Assembly (NCBI GenBank): GCA_025996865.1
Contig: BNTV01000043.1
Coordinates: forward strand, 1-36,521
Source of the DNA: Bacteroidia bacterium
GTDB taxonomy: Bacteria > Bacteroidota > Bacteroidia > Bacteroidales > Azobacteroidaceae
Direction: 5' to 3'
DNA length: 36,521 nt
In this document: one piece after another, positions 16,477-25,555 of the stretch
How positions within the stretch are numbered: position 1 is the first letter of the stretch
How the letters are laid out: each line of letters begins with the position of its first letter
Translations under genes and position numbers: made by a program
Notes under the pieces: generated by a model
The model's database searches: none
What the model saw: the letters and a program-made list of their open reading frames with translations, nothing else
What the model was told of the DNA's origin: nothing

Positions 16477-18459
16477 TTAATATTGGTATCCCGGGTTCTG
16501 ATCCATTGAAGGAGATTTCCTTATCTCGTTCAATTCAATTGGAACAAGAATCAATTTTTTATCCACCACTCTGTTTCTGGCTACTGTTTGATTGACAGGA
16601 ACAATATTGTAAAACGCCAATCCGTCTGCATCCATATCCATACCCAGAATAGGTTCTCTTTCTGTGGTTTCGTACTTGCCCCAGCGCCGCACATCCCAGA
16701 AACGCGCGTTTTCGTGAAGCAATTCCACCATTCGTTCGCGTTCTATCAGACTCTGCATGGTTTCTTTCGAAACAAGTTCAGCATCAGTCAGTCCCGGTAA
16801 TCCGGCTCTGAAACGAATCATATTGAAATAATAACGCATTTCTTCTATATTCCTTGATAGTTGATAATTTTCGACGGTATGAGTGGAGGTCAGATTATTC
16901 AAAGCTTCCACATACGCAAGCAGGATTTCTGCATACCGGATAATAGGATATGCTTTTTCTAACCGCCGGGAATTTTCGTACCCCTCACCTTGACCGGGAG
17001 CTCCCCATGAATCTTCAGGGTGCACGAATTTTCTCAACGAATAGCCCGTTGTATTTACGTTGTATGGTAAATTCCGGTTTGAATTTTTACCGGCGTTACC
17101 ATTCAGGTTATACCAAAATTGGATATTTCTCTTGCTTAAGTTTGAAGTGGAAAGCATGGGCCAAAGTGCTCCGCTGAATCCGATACTGGCATAGAACCTC
17201 AATTCGCGGTTTACATACATTTTGTGGACATTTCCTTTTAACGTATAGCCGGAAAAAGTCAGATCAGTTCCATTATTCCATATACCATCCGTTAAGTAGG
17301 GATATTTATCGCTTGAATTTTCAATGGTACGTCCGTCTGCCATCAGGAAGGCGTCAATTACTTTTTGCGGTATCGATACAGTGGCATATCCGTTGTATAT
17401 TTCATAAGGAAAAGCATGTCTCGAATAATTTTCCAAACCGGATGATCGCTGCGCCCACAGATATTCAGGATTACGCGCAAACGGCGACTCTCCGGTGAAC
17501 ATATCGGAATATGACCGGAAAGGGTCAATATCTCCCGCTCCCGATGGAAAACTAAGTTGCGATACATTATCGGGCAGAGGAGCGGTATCCGGCATTTTTT
17601 TTACGGTGTGTAAAGCAAAGATGTTCATGTCTATAATACGCTTGCAAACCGCAGCTGCCGCAGCCCATTTACGTTCGTCGTATGTTTGTGAAACATAGTT
17701 TACTCCATCAGTTGACCTTTTCCACGTTCCATACGTTCTACGGGCTGCCAATCCTCCATTCCAGAGCGGACTTGCCTGAATCAGCCGCAGACGGGCGCTC
17801 AACCCCAGTGCAGATCCGGAGGAAGGACGTCCGAAATAACTGGGTGTGACAATGTCCGGCATAAGCTCCGCCGATCGTTCCAATTCACTGCAAACATAAT
17901 CCACCGATTCGTCGAATGTCGCTCTTGGACGGTCGTAGTAATCTTCCGTTTCATTTGTTTCCATCACGTCGTCGCCTAATATCACAATGGGACCATAATA
18001 CATGATCAATCTGTAATAGGCATAGGCGCGCATGAAATAGAGATAGCCCGTTAGCTCATTCTTTTCCCTTCCGGTCAGGTCGGTTGCCTTGTCTATGTTG
18101 TTAAGAACCGTATTGACTTTACGAACAATGATGTACACGCTGTTCCAAATATTAAACGACCTAAGATTAGTAGGAGTTATGTTCCCCTGTACAAAATCTA
18201 ATGAGGCATAGTCGGAAATCATTATCGAAAAAGCCTCATCGGTGGCAAACGAACCCAGTTTGTCGAATTTGTAACCTTCATCAGGAAACAGAGACGCTAT
18301 ATTCCATACGTAACGTTCCAGATTTGTTTTATTTACAAAAATTGAATCATATTTAAACGACTCTTCAAAATTATCGGCAACGTCCAGGTAATTGCAAGAT
18401 GACATCGTCATGATTGCCACACAGGCACAAACTATTGTATGCTTAAATATATTTTTCAT
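16477..18459 (-). CDS. SusD/RagB family outer-membrane lipoprotein
   Basis: This protein is the lid that captures glycan (or peptide) ligand above the SusC transporter. The lipoprotein signal MKNIFKHTIVCACVAIMTMS is followed by Cys22 (SCNYLDV). The N-terminal TPR-like region contains YLYFMRAYAYYRLIMYYGPI, diagnostic of SusD-like proteins. The C-terminal RagB/SusD region has LIERERMVELLHENARFWDV followed by RRWG, and the family ending (ELNEIRKSPSMDQNPGY). Length 660 is at the long end of the family (about 500-650). It lies 12 nt after susC. Ligand identity is not readable, although long variants often bind branched or large ligands. Confidence 0.96.
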   Translation of the reverse strand: MKNIFKHTIVCACVAIMTMSSCNYLDVADNFEESFKYDSIFVNKTNLERYVWNIASLFPDEGYKFDKLGSFATDEAFSIMISDYASLDFVQGNITPTNLRSFNIWNSVYIIVRKVNTVLNNIDKATDLTGREKNELTGYLYFMRAYAYYRLIMYYGPIVILGDDVMETNETEDYYDRPRATFDESVDYVCSELERSAELMPDIVTPSYFGRPSSGSALGLSARLRLIQASPLWNGGLAARRTYGTWKRSTDGVNYVSQTYDERKWAAAAAVCKRIIDMNIFALHTVKKMPDTAPLPDNVSQLSFPSGAGDIDPFRSYSDMFTGESPFARNPEYLWAQRSSGLENYSRHAFPYEIYNGYATVSIPQKVIDAFLMADGRTIENSSDKYPYLTDGIWNNGTDLTFSGYTLKGNVHKMYVNRELRFYASIGFSGALWPMLSTSNLSKRNIQFWYNLNGNAGKNSNRNLPYNVNTTGYSLRKFVHPEDSWGAPGQGEGYENSRRLEKAYPIIRYAEILLAYVEALNNLTSTHTVENYQLSRNIEEMRYYFNMIRFRAGLPGLTDAELVSKETMQSLIERERMVELLHENARFWDVRRWGKYETTEREPILGMDMDADGLAFYNIVPVNQTVARNRVVDKKLILVPIELNEIRKSPSMDQNPGYQY

Positions 18460-18471
18460 TCTTTTTTATTT

Positions 18472-21400
18472 TTAAAAGTTAAGGTAAAGCTGCAGCGTAT
18501 ATCTCGATGGTATCGGATAAGCGCGTCCGTTTCTAAATCCCTGTTCCGGATCCCAGTCTTTAACCTTGTCCCAAACATAAAGATTATTCCCGACTAACTG
18601 TATATCAGCAGATGATAAGCCCAGCCGTTTGAGAAATCCCGCTCTGAGATTGTAATTGAGCGTTACTTCCTGCAGGCGCAGGTAGCGGGAATCACCCTTC
18701 CAAAAGGTGGACAACTGCGAATTATTAGCATTGTATCCGTATGAGAGTCGCGGAAAGCGCGCATCGGGATTTTCCGCCAGAGCCGGGTCAATCCCGTTTG
18801 CCAAAGCATAATCCATCGGAATCCAACGGTTGGCCGGGTTATTGACGACCATAGTCAGCACATTACCGATTTTCCCATCGTTGAAAGGTACGTAACCCGG
18901 TCCATTGGTGCCATAATCTGCATGATAATAACCCACATGATAAAAATCGGTTTTACCTGTTCCTTTGAACAATATGCCCAACGTGAAGTCTTTGTATTTC
19001 ATTTCCCCGCCGAATCCAAACATTAATCGCGGATAAGTAGGATCAGACAAGAACACCCTGTCGTCCGTATTGATCACTCCGTCTCCATTGACGTCTTTGT
19101 ATTTGATATCGCCGGGCATGACTTTGAAGCCTCCGAAAGACTGAACAGCGCTATATGCAATATCGTCTTCGTTTGCGAACAGTCCTGTGGCAATGTAACC
19201 GCGTATCGCCTGGTGAGGATATCCGTTAAGCGGTTGGTATGGATATCTGGTAGGCGGTTCTTCCCAATTGATGATTTCGTTTGCCGAATAGGTATAATTT
19301 CCCCGTATTGTAAAACTCCAGTCCTTACGGATTTCATGCGTATAGGAAACATTACCGTCGCTACCGTAACTGTGCATACTCCCTACATTACCATACGGAC
19401 GCGCAGAATAGACCAATCCGGCATAACCGGGGATAGTTTCCCTGCGTTGGAAAATATTTTCACGTTTATCGTTAAAAAAGTCCACAACAAATGATAACCG
19501 ACTATCCAACATGTTCCCTTCAATACCCAAATTAGCTTTCAGCGCTTTTTCCCACATCAGGTTGTTGGCGCCGAATTGTAATTCGCTCACGCCGTTGAGC
19601 GTACTACCCCAGCCTACAGGCTGGCTTTCTCCAATAATGGTCATGAATGGGAACCGGAAATCGGCAATGCGATCACTACCTACCGACCCGTATGAAGCGC
19701 GTATTTTCAAAAAGTTAAGCCAGCCTACATGATCCGTTACCCATTGATAACCGGTAGGAATCCATCCGACCGCCAGCGAAGGGAAGAAACCGAACTGTTT
19801 CCCGGGTTCAAAGTTTTCTGAACCCGTGTAGCCGAAATTAAAATCGACCATATAGGTATTTTTGAATCCGTATGTAATCCGGCTGGAAATTCCCTGATAC
19901 CTTTTAGGAAGGGCTTCTAAGGCGCGACGACCTGCACCGGCTCTATCAGCATCTCTTGTGTCTTGTTGGTCGCTCATATAATAATAAACCAGTGCGCTCG
20001 CACGATGGTCGTCCGAGATGAGTTTGTCCCATGATAGCGTACTTTCAAAATGATATTTCCGGGACTGCCGCTGAGAATTCATGTATTGGGGACTAACCGC
20101 GTCATAGCTCTTTGCCCTTTGTAATTCGCCCCAGGTAGTACGCCCGCTCGCCAGATACAATTCGGGCATTACAAATCGGGTTTCGTCTTTCCATGAAAGG
20201 TTGTCGTAGGCTCCTTGCATTCTCAATTTCAGATCTTTGATCAGATAAGAGAAATCATGGGATAAAGCCAGCGTTGCCTTGCCTGTATATTGCTGGTTGG
20301 TTTGTTTTCCTGTGTGATTCAGCAGTACATAGGGTGATACACCGGCTCCCCCATACGATGAACTGTAAGCCGGCAACTCTCCTGTCGAATATCTGATAGG
20401 AACGGTAATCGGCGTAAGCATCGACTGAGCCTCCCACATGGCGTCCGTATTGGCAAAACCGGGTTGCGTCCTCAGCGACATGAAACCGTCTGTAGCAAAA
20501 TACAAAGTGGTGCCTTTGGTCAGATCAATATCCAGATTGATACGGTAATTATAAGTGTTGTAGCCAACGCCGGAGCGAATGGTGTTTTCCGGAGCCACTT
20601 TGTAGGCGGCGTCTTCTATCGAGGTACCTAAACTGATAAAGTAACGCGCTGCTTCGCCGCCGCCCTGCGCACTCATATAATAAGTTTGCTGTAAACCGTT
20701 TCGTTTCATGATCTCATCCTGCCAACTGATGTCGGGATAAAGATCATCATCCAAATGGTTCTTGATAAGTTTCAACTCCATATTGTCATAAAGAATCTCT
20801 TCGTTACGTACCGTCCTTGCTTCATTGGCTAAAACGGCATAATCGTATGCTCTCAGATATTCAGGCATCCGGTTCAGGTACGACAGCGTATAATTGGCTC
20901 TTGCCTTAATTTGCAACTTGCCGCTTTGTCCGCGCTTAGTCGTGATCAGTACCACTCCATTGGCTCCACGAACTCCATAAACAGCCGTTGCAGAAGCGTC
21001 TTTCAGTATGGAGAATGATTCGATATCAGCAGGGTCGATGGAGTTTATATTACCCTCCAATCCGTCTATTAATACCAACGCCGAACTACTCGCGCCGAAT
21101 GTACCAATACCGCGCACCCAGAACTCCGAAATGTTTTTGCCCGGTTCGCCGCTGCCTAATACGGTAATCATACCGGCAACACGTCCGCCAAGCATATTTG
21201 CAATGCTTGTAGCAGGCGTTTGAAGATCTTTTACATCCAATGACGTAATAGCGCCTACAACACTGATTTTACGTTGGGTTCCCAAGGCGGTAACAACCAC
21301 CTCTTCAATTTCAGTGGCGCTTGGCGTCATGGTGACGGAAATTTTTTCATTTTCAGCGTCAACAAGATATTCCTTATTTTCGTATCCTATATATGAAAAC

Positions 21401-21624
21401 ACAAGAACATCTCCCTTAGCAGCCTTGATCTTAAACACGCCGTTGGCATCGGTTGCCGTACCAACCATGGCTTGCGCCTTCAGATAAATGTTAACTCCCG
21501 GAAGTGCCTCTCCATTTTCGTCATATACGGTACCCCCCATATTATACGTCTGCTGTGCCGCGACTGATAATGGAAACAAACACAGTAAACAAATAACCAG
21601 AATATTTCTATAATTAAATTGCAT
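18472..21624 (-). CDS. SusC/RagA family TonB-dependent transporter
   Basis: This outer-membrane barrel imports oligosaccharides using TonB energy. It has a signal peptide (MQFNYRNILVICLLCLFPLS), an N-terminal carboxypeptidase-regulatory-like domain (about 27-110, GTVYDENGEALPGVNIYL and SYIGYENKEYLV), a TonB-box-like segment EEVVVTALG, and a plug with SILKDASATAVYGVRGANGV, the SusC signature. The 22-strand barrel fills the rest, ending in aromatic YTLQLYLNF. Length is 1050. There is no STN domain, so it is not predicted to signal directly to an anti-sigma factor, in keeping with the lack of a local sigma/FecR pair. It lies between the IPT/NHL gene (26 nt) and susD (12 nt). Confidence 0.97.
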   Translation of the reverse strand: MQFNYRNILVICLLCLFPLSVAAQQTYNMGGTVYDENGEALPGVNIYLKAQAMVGTATDANGVFKIKAAKGDVLVFSYIGYENKEYLVDAENEKISVTMTPSATEIEEVVVTALGTQRKISVVGAITSLDVKDLQTPATSIANMLGGRVAGMITVLGSGEPGKNISEFWVRGIGTFGASSSALVLIDGLEGNINSIDPADIESFSILKDASATAVYGVRGANGVVLITTKRGQSGKLQIKARANYTLSYLNRMPEYLRAYDYAVLANEARTVRNEEILYDNMELKLIKNHLDDDLYPDISWQDEIMKRNGLQQTYYMSAQGGGEAARYFISLGTSIEDAAYKVAPENTIRSGVGYNTYNYRINLDIDLTKGTTLYFATDGFMSLRTQPGFANTDAMWEAQSMLTPITVPIRYSTGELPAYSSSYGGAGVSPYVLLNHTGKQTNQQYTGKATLALSHDFSYLIKDLKLRMQGAYDNLSWKDETRFVMPELYLASGRTTWGELQRAKSYDAVSPQYMNSQRQSRKYHFESTLSWDKLISDDHRASALVYYYMSDQQDTRDADRAGAGRRALEALPKRYQGISSRITYGFKNTYMVDFNFGYTGSENFEPGKQFGFFPSLAVGWIPTGYQWVTDHVGWLNFLKIRASYGSVGSDRIADFRFPFMTIIGESQPVGWGSTLNGVSELQFGANNLMWEKALKANLGIEGNMLDSRLSFVVDFFNDKRENIFQRRETIPGYAGLVYSARPYGNVGSMHSYGSDGNVSYTHEIRKDWSFTIRGNYTYSANEIINWEEPPTRYPYQPLNGYPHQAIRGYIATGLFANEDDIAYSAVQSFGGFKVMPGDIKYKDVNGDGVINTDDRVFLSDPTYPRLMFGFGGEMKYKDFTLGILFKGTGKTDFYHVGYYHADYGTNGPGYVPFNDGKIGNVLTMVVNNPANRWIPMDYALANGIDPALAENPDARFPRLSYGYNANNSQLSTFWKGDSRYLRLQEVTLNYNLRAGFLKRLGLSSADIQLVGNNLYVWDKVKDWDPEQGFRNGRAYPIPSRYTLQLYLNF

Positions 21625-21650
21625 AATAAACGTTCAATTATTTATGATAA

Positions 21651-22967
21651 TTACTCTATAGTTAACTTTCGGACAACATTGTTTCCGAGGTCTGTAATAT
21701 AGATGTTGCCATCCGGTGTTACAGCGACACCTCTTGGTTCATTGAAAAGGGCATCCTCGGGATTACCGTCCTGATAACCGGCAACGCCTCCTTTGCCGAT
21801 AACGGTCGATACCACGCCTCCGCCACTATCGTCAAGGGTAATCATGCGGATGCAATGGTTGCCCCTGTCTGCCAGATACAGGTTGCCATTGGGGGCAACG
21901 ATCAACTGGTTGGGAACATTAAACCGGGCTTCCGATAATGGCCCGTCTTGCCATCCGGACTCACCGTTTCTGCCGGCAAAAATAGTATGCTCTTTCTTTT
22001 CGAGGTCATATTTGCCGATACAATGCAGGGATGAATAGGAAATGTAAATAATATTGGGATTAACAGGATCAAAAACGAGGTAAGAATCAGATGAAGTCAA
22101 CGTTTCTGCGACTAATGAACCCTCCCTTGTGACAGGATCGACCTTGATGAGATGCCCTGAGGCGTAATAACGAGTATATAGCTCTCCTGTTACCGGATGG
22201 GCCGCAAGACTATGCGCCGTACTGACTGTAAAGGGAACTCCTCCTGCTCCTGCCGGTAGAATTGAGCGTTGCCTTGGCGTCCAGCCTTCAGCAGGATCGA
22301 AAGTAAAAAAGATTCTACCTCCATCGGAAATCGCAGAGACCGTGCCATTTGCATCGATTGTCGGCGCGCCCAACGCATAAGTGGCATCTGAAGAACTTCC
22401 GGGCAATACCGCTTCTACAATGTCTTCTTTCTCGTTAATTCGAACAAAACAAAATGGAACGCGCCAATGAGAAATAAAGATGTTGCCTTGAGTGTCCACT
22501 GTTATAGTGGAAGGTTGATGAAATTCAGCCTCCGACAATCTTCCTCCCTTGAACTGGGTCGTACCTTTTCTTCCGGTAATGGTTTGTATAATATACATAG
22601 TACGGTACAAGTATTTCTTTTGGGTAAAAGCAGTGGAATCGTTATTCACTACAACAGATATGACGTTCTCCTTGCCCGGCTGTCGTGGAGTAATCGTGTA
22701 AATATGCTTCCCGTCGGAGCCGACAACCGGCGCGGGTACATCGTTGAAATACACTTTGATTTTGGATACATCCGAGCCAAAGTTACTCCCTGTTATAAAT
22801 ACTTTGGTGGACATCCCTCCTGAATCCGGTTCAAAGCCGGTGATTTCGACCCGTTTTGATGGATCGTAATTTTCCCGCCCAAAATTATCGGACTTGTCGC
22901 CTTCGCATGACCAAAAAATAATAATAGCCACAACAAAGATGATACTTAATTGCTTTTGTCTCTTCAT
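21651..22967 (-). CDS. IPT/TIG and NHL-repeat lipoprotein
   Basis: This is the first gene of the operon. The lipoprotein signal MKRQKQLSIIFVVAIIIFWS ends at Cys21. One IPT/TIG Ig-like domain (about 40-125) has ITGFEPDSGGMSTKVFITGS and PAPVVGSDGKHIYTITP. NHL beta-propeller repeats follow (about 140-438), most clearly NGNLYLADRGNHCIRMITL and DGNIYITDLGNNVVRKLTI near the end. It has no catalytic signature. Proteins of this kind accompany SusCD pairs in many Bacteroidetes loci and are thought to bind glycans or glycoproteins at the surface. A -7-like TATCTTTG lies upstream. Enzyme activity (NHL proteins include lyases) cannot be excluded. Confidence 0.85.
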   Translation of the reverse strand: MKRQKQLSIIFVVAIIIFWSCEGDKSDNFGRENYDPSKRVEITGFEPDSGGMSTKVFITGSNFGSDVSKIKVYFNDVPAPVVGSDGKHIYTITPRQPGKENVISVVVNNDSTAFTQKKYLYRTMYIIQTITGRKGTTQFKGGRLSEAEFHQPSTITVDTQGNIFISHWRVPFCFVRINEKEDIVEAVLPGSSSDATYALGAPTIDANGTVSAISDGGRIFFTFDPAEGWTPRQRSILPAGAGGVPFTVSTAHSLAAHPVTGELYTRYYASGHLIKVDPVTREGSLVAETLTSSDSYLVFDPVNPNIIYISYSSLHCIGKYDLEKKEHTIFAGRNGESGWQDGPLSEARFNVPNQLIVAPNGNLYLADRGNHCIRMITLDDSGGGVVSTVIGKGGVAGYQDGNPEDALFNEPRGVAVTPDGNIYITDLGNNVVRKLTIE

Positions 22968-23018
22968 GTTAAATGAATTATATAAATTAGTTTAATAAGA
23001 AAATTTAAAAATGTTCAA

Positions 23019-23026
23019 CAAAGATA
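23019..23026 (-). promoter_or_regulatory. Possible -7 box of the Sus-type operon promoter
   Basis: The minus strand reads TATCTTTG, an exact TAnnTTTG match 52 nt before the ATG of the IPT/NHL gene. The -33 box is weak (AT-rich, no TTTG at 19-21 nt). The surrounding gap 22968-23185 is very AT-rich, and I see no operator or leader structure in it. Confidence 0.38.
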
Positions 23027-23185
23027 GGTATATTTTTAAAATAAAAAAAATATTTAAGAAATTTTTTAGACTTTTTGCTCAGTCTCTACTTTGGCAAAAT
23101 TTTTGCTACTTATAACCGGTATATGTAAGTAAAATAAAAATGATTTTATAGTATCTCATTCAGATACAAATAAAAACATAAAATT

Positions 23186-23770
23186 ATGGAGGTTATGAGT
23201 AAACACAACGAACAAGAATATCCTGAAAAAGAACAGGATTGGGCTGACAATTTTGCAGACAATACGTCAAAAGAACAGGTAGAAGAATCTATTTCCGGAG
23301 AGGAAGAAGCGGAAAATTCCGAGAACACTGACAATGTGTCGGAAGAATTGGAAAAATTGAAGGATTCTTATGTCCGTTTAATGGCAGAATACGATAATTA
23401 CAGGAAACGTACCATAAAAGAAAAAGCGGAATTGATAAAAAACGGCGGAGAAAAGACGCTTATCGCTCTTCTTCCGGTCATCGATGACTTTGAACGCGCC
23501 CGGCAAACGCTCGAAACGGCTACGGATATCGAAGCTGTAAAAGAAGGCATAGAGCTGATTTACAATAAGTTCATGTCTTACCTTCAACAAAACGGCGTAA
23601 AAACAATCGATACGCAGGAACAAGCGTTCGATGCTGATTTGCACGAAGCCATTGCGATGATTCCGGCAACTGAGGAGTCGCAAAAAGGAAATATTATCGA
23701 CACGGTTCAAACAGGTTATACATTAAACGACAAAGTGATACGTCACGCAAAAGTAGTTGTGGCGAATTAA
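23186..23770 (+). CDS. grpE: Nucleotide exchange factor GrpE
   Basis: GrpE releases ADP from DnaK in the Hsp70 cycle. The 194-residue protein has a long acidic N-terminus (about 1-55), then a coiled-coil region with YVRLMAEYDNYRKRT (about 62-76), LLPVIDDFERARQTL, and the beta-wing/C-terminal motif DTVQTGYTLNDKVIRHAKVV. All are diagnostic. The ATG at 23186 is used; an ATG at 23195 (MSKHNEQ) is an equally plausible start, and a GGAGG lies 2 nt before it. dnaJ follows after 15 nt. No CIRCE/HrcA operator (TTAGCACTC inverted repeat) is visible upstream. dnaK is not adjacent. Confidence 0.95.
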   Translation: MEVMSKHNEQEYPEKEQDWADNFADNTSKEQVEESISGEEEAENSENTDNVSEELEKLKDSYVRLMAEYDNYRKRTIKEKAELIKNGGEKTLIALLPVIDDFERARQTLETATDIEAVKEGIELIYNKFMSYLQQNGVKTIDTQEQAFDADLHEAIAMIPATEESQKGNIIDTVQTGYTLNDKVIRHAKVVVAN

Positions 23771-23774
23771 AATA

Positions 23775-23781
23775 AGAGGAG
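23775..23781 (+). promoter_or_regulatory. Shine-Dalgarno site of dnaJ
   Basis: AGAGGAG lies 4 nt before the dnaJ ATG at 23786. This is notable because most genes in this window have no recognisable ribosome binding site, and it supports the chosen dnaJ start. Confidence 0.6.
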
Positions 23782-23785
23782 CAAA

Positions 23786-24955
23786 ATGGCGACAAAAAGA
23801 GATTATTACGAAATTTTGGAAGTTCCCAAAACGGCGACATCCGAAGAAATAAAAAAGGCTTACCGGAAAAAGGCTATACAATATCATCCGGATAAAAATC
23901 CGGATGACAAGGCTGCGGAAGAGAAGTTCAAGGAAGCGGCCGAAGCGTATGAAGTTCTTGGAAATGAGGAGAAAAGAAAACGGTATGACCAATTCGGACA
24001 TGCGGGCGTAGGCGGTAGCGCATACGGCGGAGATTTCGGCGGCGGAATGACGATGGAAGATATTTTCTCTCAATTCGGAGATATATTCGGCGGCCATTTC
24101 GGAAATTTCGGAAATTTTGGCGGATTCAGTACGGGATTTGGCGGCGGCAGAAGTGCGCAGCGAGTCAACCGCGGAACGGATTTGCGCGTAAAAGTAAAAC
24201 TCACTTTGAAAGAAATTGCAACCGGCGTTGAGAAAAAAATCAAAGTAAAAAAATACATACAATGTAAGTACTGCAACGGTACGGGTGCGGAAAATAGTAC
24301 CGCTTTTACCACCTGTACGACCTGTAAAGGTTCGGGAGTCATCACCCGCGTAACGAATACCATTTTGGGATCGATGCAAACCGCTACGACTTGTTCTGCT
24401 TGTGGGGGCGAGGGCAAAATCATCACCAAGAAATGTATCCATTGCAGCGGCGAAGGTATTGTCCGCGATGAAGAAGTGATTACGCTGAATATTCCGGCTG
24501 GCGTGATGGAAGGTATGCAACTTTCGATGAGCGGAAAGGGAAATGCCGCCCGGCATGGAGGAATCAACGGCGATTTATTGGTCGTCATTGAAGAAGAACC
24601 GCACCCCGAATTGATTCGTGACCAAAACGATGTCATTTACAACCTTTTATTGACTTTCCCGACTGCTGCGATGGGAGGCACTGTGGAAATTCCTACTTTG
24701 GACGGAAAAGCGAAGATAAAAATCGACCCGGGAACACAACCGGGAAAAGTCTTGCGTTTGCGTAACAAAGGCTTACCATCCATAAACAGCTATGGAGCAG
24801 GTGATTTGCTGATTAATATTGCTGTTTACGTTCCCGAAAATCTGACTACAGAACAAAAAAATATATTAAATGAAATGGATAAAGCGGCCAATTTCCAACC
24901 GACAAAAGCGGTGAAAGATAAAATTTTCAGTCGATTCCGGAATATTTTTGAATAA
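23786..24955 (+). CDS. dnaJ: Chaperone protein DnaJ
   Basis: DnaJ delivers clients to DnaK and stimulates its ATPase. The order is classic: J-domain ([23 protein letters not shown] motif in YHPDKNPDD near residue 33), a Gly/Phe-rich linker (about 70-130, many GGF/GNF units), and a zinc-binding domain with four CxxCxGxG repeats ([32 protein letters not shown]). The C-terminal substrate-binding domain follows ([18 protein letters not shown]). Length 389 matches type I DnaJ. It forms an operon with grpE. The convergent gap to rimM (24956-25030) holds only a weak 7-bp hairpin and no clear terminator. Confidence 0.97.
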   Translation: MATKRDYYEILEVPKTATSEEIKKAYRKKAIQYHPDKNPDDKAAEEKFKEAAEAYEVLGNEEKRKRYDQFGHAGVGGSAYGGDFGGGMTMEDIFSQFGDIFGGHFGNFGNFGGFSTGFGGGRSAQRVNRGTDLRVKVKLTLKEIATGVEKKIKVKKYIQCKYCNGTGAENSTAFTTCTTCKGSGVITRVTNTILGSMQTATTCSACGGEGKIITKKCIHCSGEGIVRDEEVITLNIPAGVMEGMQLSMSGKGNAARHGGINGDLLVVIEEEPHPELIRDQNDVIYNLLLTFPTAAMGGTVEIPTLDGKAKIKIDPGTQPGKVLRLRNKGLPSINSYGAGDLLINIAVYVPENLTTEQKNILNEMDKAANFQPTKAVKDKIFSRFRNIFE

Positions 24956-25030
24956 TTTTCTGTTTTCTTGTTGGTATTAATGGGGGTCTCCTCTGTCGTC
25001 AACAAAAGGCTTATGCGATAAGTCCCCGAG

Positions 25031-25555
25031 TCAAGAAAGCTCCAACAAACCTTCGGGAAGCGCTACGTGCAATTCTTTTTTTTCTTCGTCAACGCCGGTA
25101 ATCATTTCACCGGCTGCCGGAATAAGTATTTCGCCGGTTGCCGTTTCAATAATAAACAAAGCATTGAGCGTGGATTCTTCAACATCGGTAATTGTACCGA
25201 TTTTCCCGGAATGTTCGTCGATTACGGTAAACCCAATAAAATAATCCCAAGTATGGGAATCTTCGGAAGTCCTTGCGACAAGCTGCTCTTTCGGAAAATA
25301 AATTTCTTTGTTGGAAAGAAACCGGACTTTGCTGTCCGAATCAAGGTTTTTCAAGCGAACCATACCTGCCGTGTCGGAAGTAAACCGGTAATCTTCAACA
25401 CGAAAAGGGACAAAAATACCGTCAATCTCACCAATAAAGAAAGGACGTTCGTTATTTTCGAAGGAATCATCGGTGAAAGTAAATGTTATTTCTCCTTTGA
25501 CGCCGTGCGGCTTCTTAAATTGTCCGATTTTTACCAGATTTTCCCGTTTAATCAT
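25031..25555 (-). CDS. rimM: Ribosome maturation factor RimM
   Basis: RimM assists maturation of the 30S head domain by binding ribosomal protein S19. The 174-residue protein has the N-terminal beta-barrel (VKIGQFKKPHGVKGEI, about 8-23) and a C-terminal PRC-barrel (about 100-170; WDYFIGFTVIDEHSGKIGTI, then EILIPAAGEMI). Length fits the family. Its ATG overlaps the murA stop by 4 nt (ATGA), showing translational coupling. rpsP and trmD, partners of rimM in many other phyla, are not next to it. Confidence 0.94.
   Translation of the reverse strand: MIKRENLVKIGQFKKPHGVKGEITFTFTDDSFENNERPFFIGEIDGIFVPFRVEDYRFTSDTAGMVRLKNLDSDSKVRFLSNKEIYFPKEQLVARTSEDSHTWDYFIGFTVIDEHSGKIGTITDVEESTLNALFIIETATGEILIPAAGEMITGVDEEKKELHVALPEGLLELS

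Noticed and set aside
22968..23185. CIRCE/HrcA operator or heat-shock site upstream of grpE
   Set aside because: No TTAGCACTC-type inverted repeat is found; only AT-rich sequence.
23723..24636. Two long minus-strand readings opposite dnaJ (one of 277 residues, 23723-24556; one of 188, 24070-24636)
   Set aside because: Both are shadows of the DnaJ coding frame with biased composition; the plus strand is certain by motif.
24956..25030. Terminator between dnaJ and rimM
   Set aside because: Only a 7-bp stem with one G-T pair and no T run is visible, too weak to call.
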